A stretch of 39,087 nt of DNA from Marinobacterium profundum (GTDB lineage Bacteria > Pseudomonadota > Gammaproteobacteria > Pseudomonadales > Balneatricaceae). Location of the stretch: NCBI RefSeq assembly GCF_001528745.1, contig NZ_BCNS01000093.1, positions 1 to 39,087 on the forward strand, read 5' to 3'. The translations under genes were made by a program, and so were the position numbers. The stretch's first letter is position 1. Each line of letters starts with the position of its first letter. A model generated the notes under the pieces. It searched no databases and had not been told where the DNA came from. It was given only the letters and a program-made list of their open reading frames with translations. Positions 36,657 to 39,087 of this stretch are shown piece by piece.

Positions 36657-38579
36657 TTACTGGGACTTACGTACGCGGATATACCATTCGCTCAGCAGGC
36701 GCACCTGCTTCTCGGTGTAGCCGCGATTGATCATGCGTTTGACAAACTCGCCATGTTTGCGCTGATCGTCGGACGAAGCCTTGGCGTTGAAGGAAATGAC
36801 CGGTAGAAGATCCTCGGTATTGGAGAACATCTTTTTCTCGATCACGCTACGCATTTTCTCGTAGCTCATCCAGGTGGGGTTGTTGCCGTTGTTGTTGGCC
36901 CGGGCGCGCAGCACAAAGTTGACGACTTCGTGGCGGAAATCCTTCGGATTGCTGATACCCGCCGGTTTTTCGATTTTTTCCAGTTCCTCGTTGATCGCCT
37001 GGCGATCCAGAATATCGCCGGTTTCGGGGTCGCGGTATTCCTGATCCTGAATCCAGAAATCGGCGTAGGTGCAGTAGCGATCGAAGATATTCTGGCCGTA
37101 TTCCGAGTAGGATTCGAGATAGGCTGTCTGCACTTCCTTGCCGAGAAACTCAATGTACTTGGGTGCGACAAATTCTTTCAGATAGCCAATGTAGCGTTCC
37201 TGGGTTTCCGTCGGGAATTGCTGCTGCTCTATCTCTTTTTCCAGTACATAGAGCAGGTGCACCGGGTTGGCGGCGACTTCGCTTGGGTCGAAGTTGAAAA
37301 CCTTGGACAGAATCTTGAACGCAAAGCGGGTCGAGAGGCCGTTCATGCCTTCGTCCACGCCGGCGGCGTCCTTGTACTCCTGCAATGACTTCGCCTTGGG
37401 GTCGGTGTCTTTCAGATTTTCGCCATCATAGATGCGCATTTTCGAGTAAAGGCTGGAATTATCCGGATCCTTGATGCGGGACAGCGTCGTGAACTGGGCC
37501 AGCATGTTCAGGGTGTCAGGCGCGCAGGGCGCCTGGTTGAGCGAGCTGTTTTCCAGCAGTTTTTCGTAGATTTTGACTTCCTCGGAAACCCGGGTGCAGT
37601 ACGGCACCTTGACGATATAGACACGGTCTATGAAGGCTTCGTTGGTCTTGTTGTTCTTGAAGGTTTGCCATTCCGACTCATTGGAGTGGGCCATGACGAT
37701 ACCGTCATAGGGAATGGCGCCCATGCCCTCGGTGCTGTTGTAGTTGCTTTCCTGGGTGGCGGTCAGCAGCGGATGCAGCACCTTGATGGGCGCCTTGAAC
37801 ATCTCGACGAACTCCATCATGCCCTGGTTGGCGCGGCACAGAGCGCCGGAGAAACTGTAGGCATCGGGGTCGTGCTGCGGAAACTCTTCCAGTTTGCGGA
37901 TATCGACCTTGCCCACCAGGCTGGAAATATCCTGGTTGTTTTCGTCTCCTGGCTCGGTTTTGGCCAGCGCAATCTGGTTCAGAATAGAGGGGTAGAGTTT
38001 GACTACCCGGAACTGGCTGATATCACCGCCGAACTCCTTCAGTCGCTTCACAGCCCAAGGAGACATGATGCCCTTGACGTAGCGCCGCGGCACGCCGAAT
38101 TCCTGCTCCAGAATCTCGCCGTCTTCTTCCGGGTTGAACAGCCCCAGTGGAGACTCGAACACCGGCGAGCCCTTGATGGCGTAAAAATGCACATGTTCCA
38201 TCAGGTGTTTCAGTTTTTCGGCCAGGGAGGATTTGCCGCCGCCGACAGGGCCGAGAAGGTACAGAATCTGTTTGCGCTCTTCCAGTCCCTGGGCGGCGTG
38301 CTTGAAGTAAGAGACGATATTTTCGATCGCTTCTTCCATGCCATAGAATTCGTTGAAAGCTGGATAGCGCTTGATGACCTTGTTGGAAAAAATGCGGCTT
38401 AAGCGTGAATCTCGGGAGGTATCGACGGACTCGGGTTTTCCGATTGCCTGAAGCATGCGTTCCGCCGCGCTGGCATAGGCCGTTGGGTCTTCCTTGCACA
38501 TGGCAAGGTACTCCTGCAGGCTCATTTCTTCCTGTTGCGTCGAGGAATAACGCGCTTTGAAGTGCTCAAAAATACTCAT
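36657..38579 (-). CDS. prkA: PrkA AAA-type serine kinase/protease (YeaG)
   Basis: A 640-aa PrkA-family protein. The N-terminal AAA+ domain has Walker A GPVGGGKSS (110-118), and residues near FESPLGLFNPEEDG and GMMEFVEMFKAP are family typical. The C-terminal part is the PrkA-specific kinase-like domain (PTWMSYEKMRSVIEKKMF). The family was described as a serine protein kinase; a B. subtilis homologue has also been reported to act as an AAA+ protease. It heads the prkA-yeaH-spoVR module. The start fits homologues (MSIFEHFKARYSS). Upstream 508 nt hold no gene. Confidence 0.96.
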   Translation of the reverse strand: MSIFEHFKARYSSTQQEEMSLQEYLAMCKEDPTAYASAAERMLQAIGKPESVDTSRDSRLSRIFSNKVIKRYPAFNEFYGMEEAIENIVSYFKHAAQGLEERKQILYLLGPVGGGKSSLAEKLKHLMEHVHFYAIKGSPVFESPLGLFNPEEDGEILEQEFGVPRRYVKGIMSPWAVKRLKEFGGDISQFRVVKLYPSILNQIALAKTEPGDENNQDISSLVGKVDIRKLEEFPQHDPDAYSFSGALCRANQGMMEFVEMFKAPIKVLHPLLTATQESNYNSTEGMGAIPYDGIVMAHSNESEWQTFKNNKTNEAFIDRVYIVKVPYCTRVSEEVKIYEKLLENSSLNQAPCAPDTLNMLAQFTTLSRIKDPDNSSLYSKMRIYDGENLKDTDPKAKSLQEYKDAAGVDEGMNGLSTRFAFKILSKVFNFDPSEVAANPVHLLYVLEKEIEQQQFPTETQERYIGYLKEFVAPKYIEFLGKEVQTAYLESYSEYGQNIFDRYCTYADFWIQDQEYRDPETGDILDRQAINEELEKIEKPAGISNPKDFRHEVVNFVLRARANNNGNNPTWMSYEKMRSVIEKKMFSNTEDLLPVISFNAKASSDDQRKHGEFVKRMINRGYTEKQVRLLSEWYIRVRKSQ

Positions 38580-38951
38580 ATCGGCTACCTTCTCTGTCTC
38601 ATTACCGCTTGATTAGTAAGGTTTTTAGTCGGTTGACCTATACTGTTGCCTTCTGTTAATTCAAGTGTAGCCCACCTTTGGTGTGCCGGTGGATGTTCGC
38701 GTTAATTTTGCCAGAAGCCTTTCCGTCACCCCTTTGATAGCGCCGTCCAAAGCAAGTTCAGGGCAGCCATTAATACCATTTTCAGGTGGCCTGATTTTCT
38801 TCATTAGTGCAGGAATCGGGCCGTTTCGTTATCTTGATTACATGACAGCGGCAGTCGGTTTGCGGCTGATCGCTACTGTCGCTATGGGTGCATCGGTACT
38901 AAGGCCCCTGGCAGCTATTAGAGCATACGTTTTTTAGCCTGGCCTGGTTCA

Positions 38952-38999
38952 GGTTCTGACCGCTAAACAGTCTGATTCCAAGGATCCAGGGTCAGAACC
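38952..38999. repeat. Inverted repeat with 30-nt spacer
   Basis: ggttctgac (38952-38960) is repeated as gtcagaacc (38991-38999), a perfect 9-bp inverted pair. Such sequences occur as REP-like or IS-end motifs; with one copy I cannot tell. Confidence 0.45.
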
Positions 39000-39018
39000 C
39001 GGCGGCCAGCACGCTCTG

Positions 39019-39047
39019 ATTATATGAGGTCCAAGCTGTACTATTAA
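39019..39047 (-). promoter_or_regulatory. Candidate sigma-70 promoter, minus strand
   Basis: Reading the minus strand, TTAATA (39042-39047) and a perfect TATAAT (39019-39024) are 17 nt apart. It points toward prkA, about 440 nt upstream, so it would give a long leader unless it serves something else. Confidence 0.35.
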
Positions 39048-39052
39048 CCCGG

Positions 39053-39082
39053 CGGACAAATAGATCCCTCCCTATTTGTCCG
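39053..39082. repeat. Perfect 11-bp hairpin at the right edge
   Basis: cggacaaatag (39053-39063) pairs with ctatttgtccg (39072-39082) over loop atccctcc. It has no T tract, so a simple terminator is unlikely. It could be a terminator part, protein site or repeat end; the window stops 5 nt later. Confidence 0.55.
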
Positions 39083-39087
39083 TCACG

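Larger units (their letters stand above)
38580..39087. other. Non-coding region upstream of prkA
   Basis: No gene is supported in this stretch. It contains the prkA upstream region, a minus-strand promoter candidate and two inverted repeats, listed separately. The block aacccggcgg occurs twice (38996-39005 and 39046-39055). An 84-codon plus-strand frame at 38683-38937 has no family resemblance and is not called. Confidence 0.5.

Noticed and set aside
38683-38937. 84-codon frame upstream of prkA
   Set aside because: No family resemblance, poor start context and irregular composition. It could be a small membrane protein, but nothing supports this.

Overview
This window looks like a chromosomal segment of a moderately GC-rich marine-type gammaproteobacterium of the Pseudomonas/Oceanospirillales kind. 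The assignment rests on gene order: nadB diverging from rpoE-rseA-rseC-mucD, then lepA-lepB-(DUF4845)-rnc-era-recO-pdxJ-acpS, then cysM, relA, mazG. This is essentially the Pseudomonas aeruginosa algU/mucABCD-lepA-lepB-rnc-era-recO-pdxJ order. An Oceanospirillaceae member (Marinobacterium-like) is a reasonable guess, but the sequence does not prove it. No prophage, CRISPR array, tRNA or transposase gene was seen.

Layout. 1-486: the end of an rRNA operon (3' tip of 23S, spacer, 5S, terminator); the 23S tip is oddly corrupted. 604-1285: sdhE-ygfX. 1254-2864: nadB, convergent with ygfX. 2975-6495: the envelope-stress sigma-E operon with an apparent self-regulated promoter, rpoE, an unusual rseA that carries the C-terminal domain of RseB, rseC, mucD and a terminator. 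6649-13310: a compact translation, RNA-processing and cofactor run (lepA, lepB, a pilin-like DUF4845 protein, rnc, era, recO, pdxJ, acpS), with several stop/start overlaps. 13367-17646: cysM, a relA preceded by a possible leader peptide and hairpin, and mazG. 17898-21525: ppc and adk, each with a terminator. 21623-22502: an orphan soxYZ pair whose junction is tandemly duplicated, leaving a 42-codon chimeric mini-ORF between the genes. 22759-22927: a 169-bp fold-back (MITE-like) element upstream of rlmB. 23752-25895 (minus): a short pta and ackA. 25992-27653: divergent argP and argO with an operator-like dyad and a leader hairpin. 27714-30941: a VOC protein and acnA. 30962-32173 (minus): a Bcr/CflA efflux pump. 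32463-33224: a glycerophosphodiester phosphodiesterase. 33330-38579 (minus): the prkA-yeaH-spoVR stress module with hinT at its end. 38580-39087: no convincing gene, but a minus-strand promoter candidate and two inverted repeats.

The main points for follow-up are the RseA-RseB fusion without a separate rseB, the soxY/soxZ junction duplication with its in-frame mini-gene and non-canonical SoxY C-terminus, the fold-back element, and the relA leader. Most of the rest is conserved housekeeping sequence.
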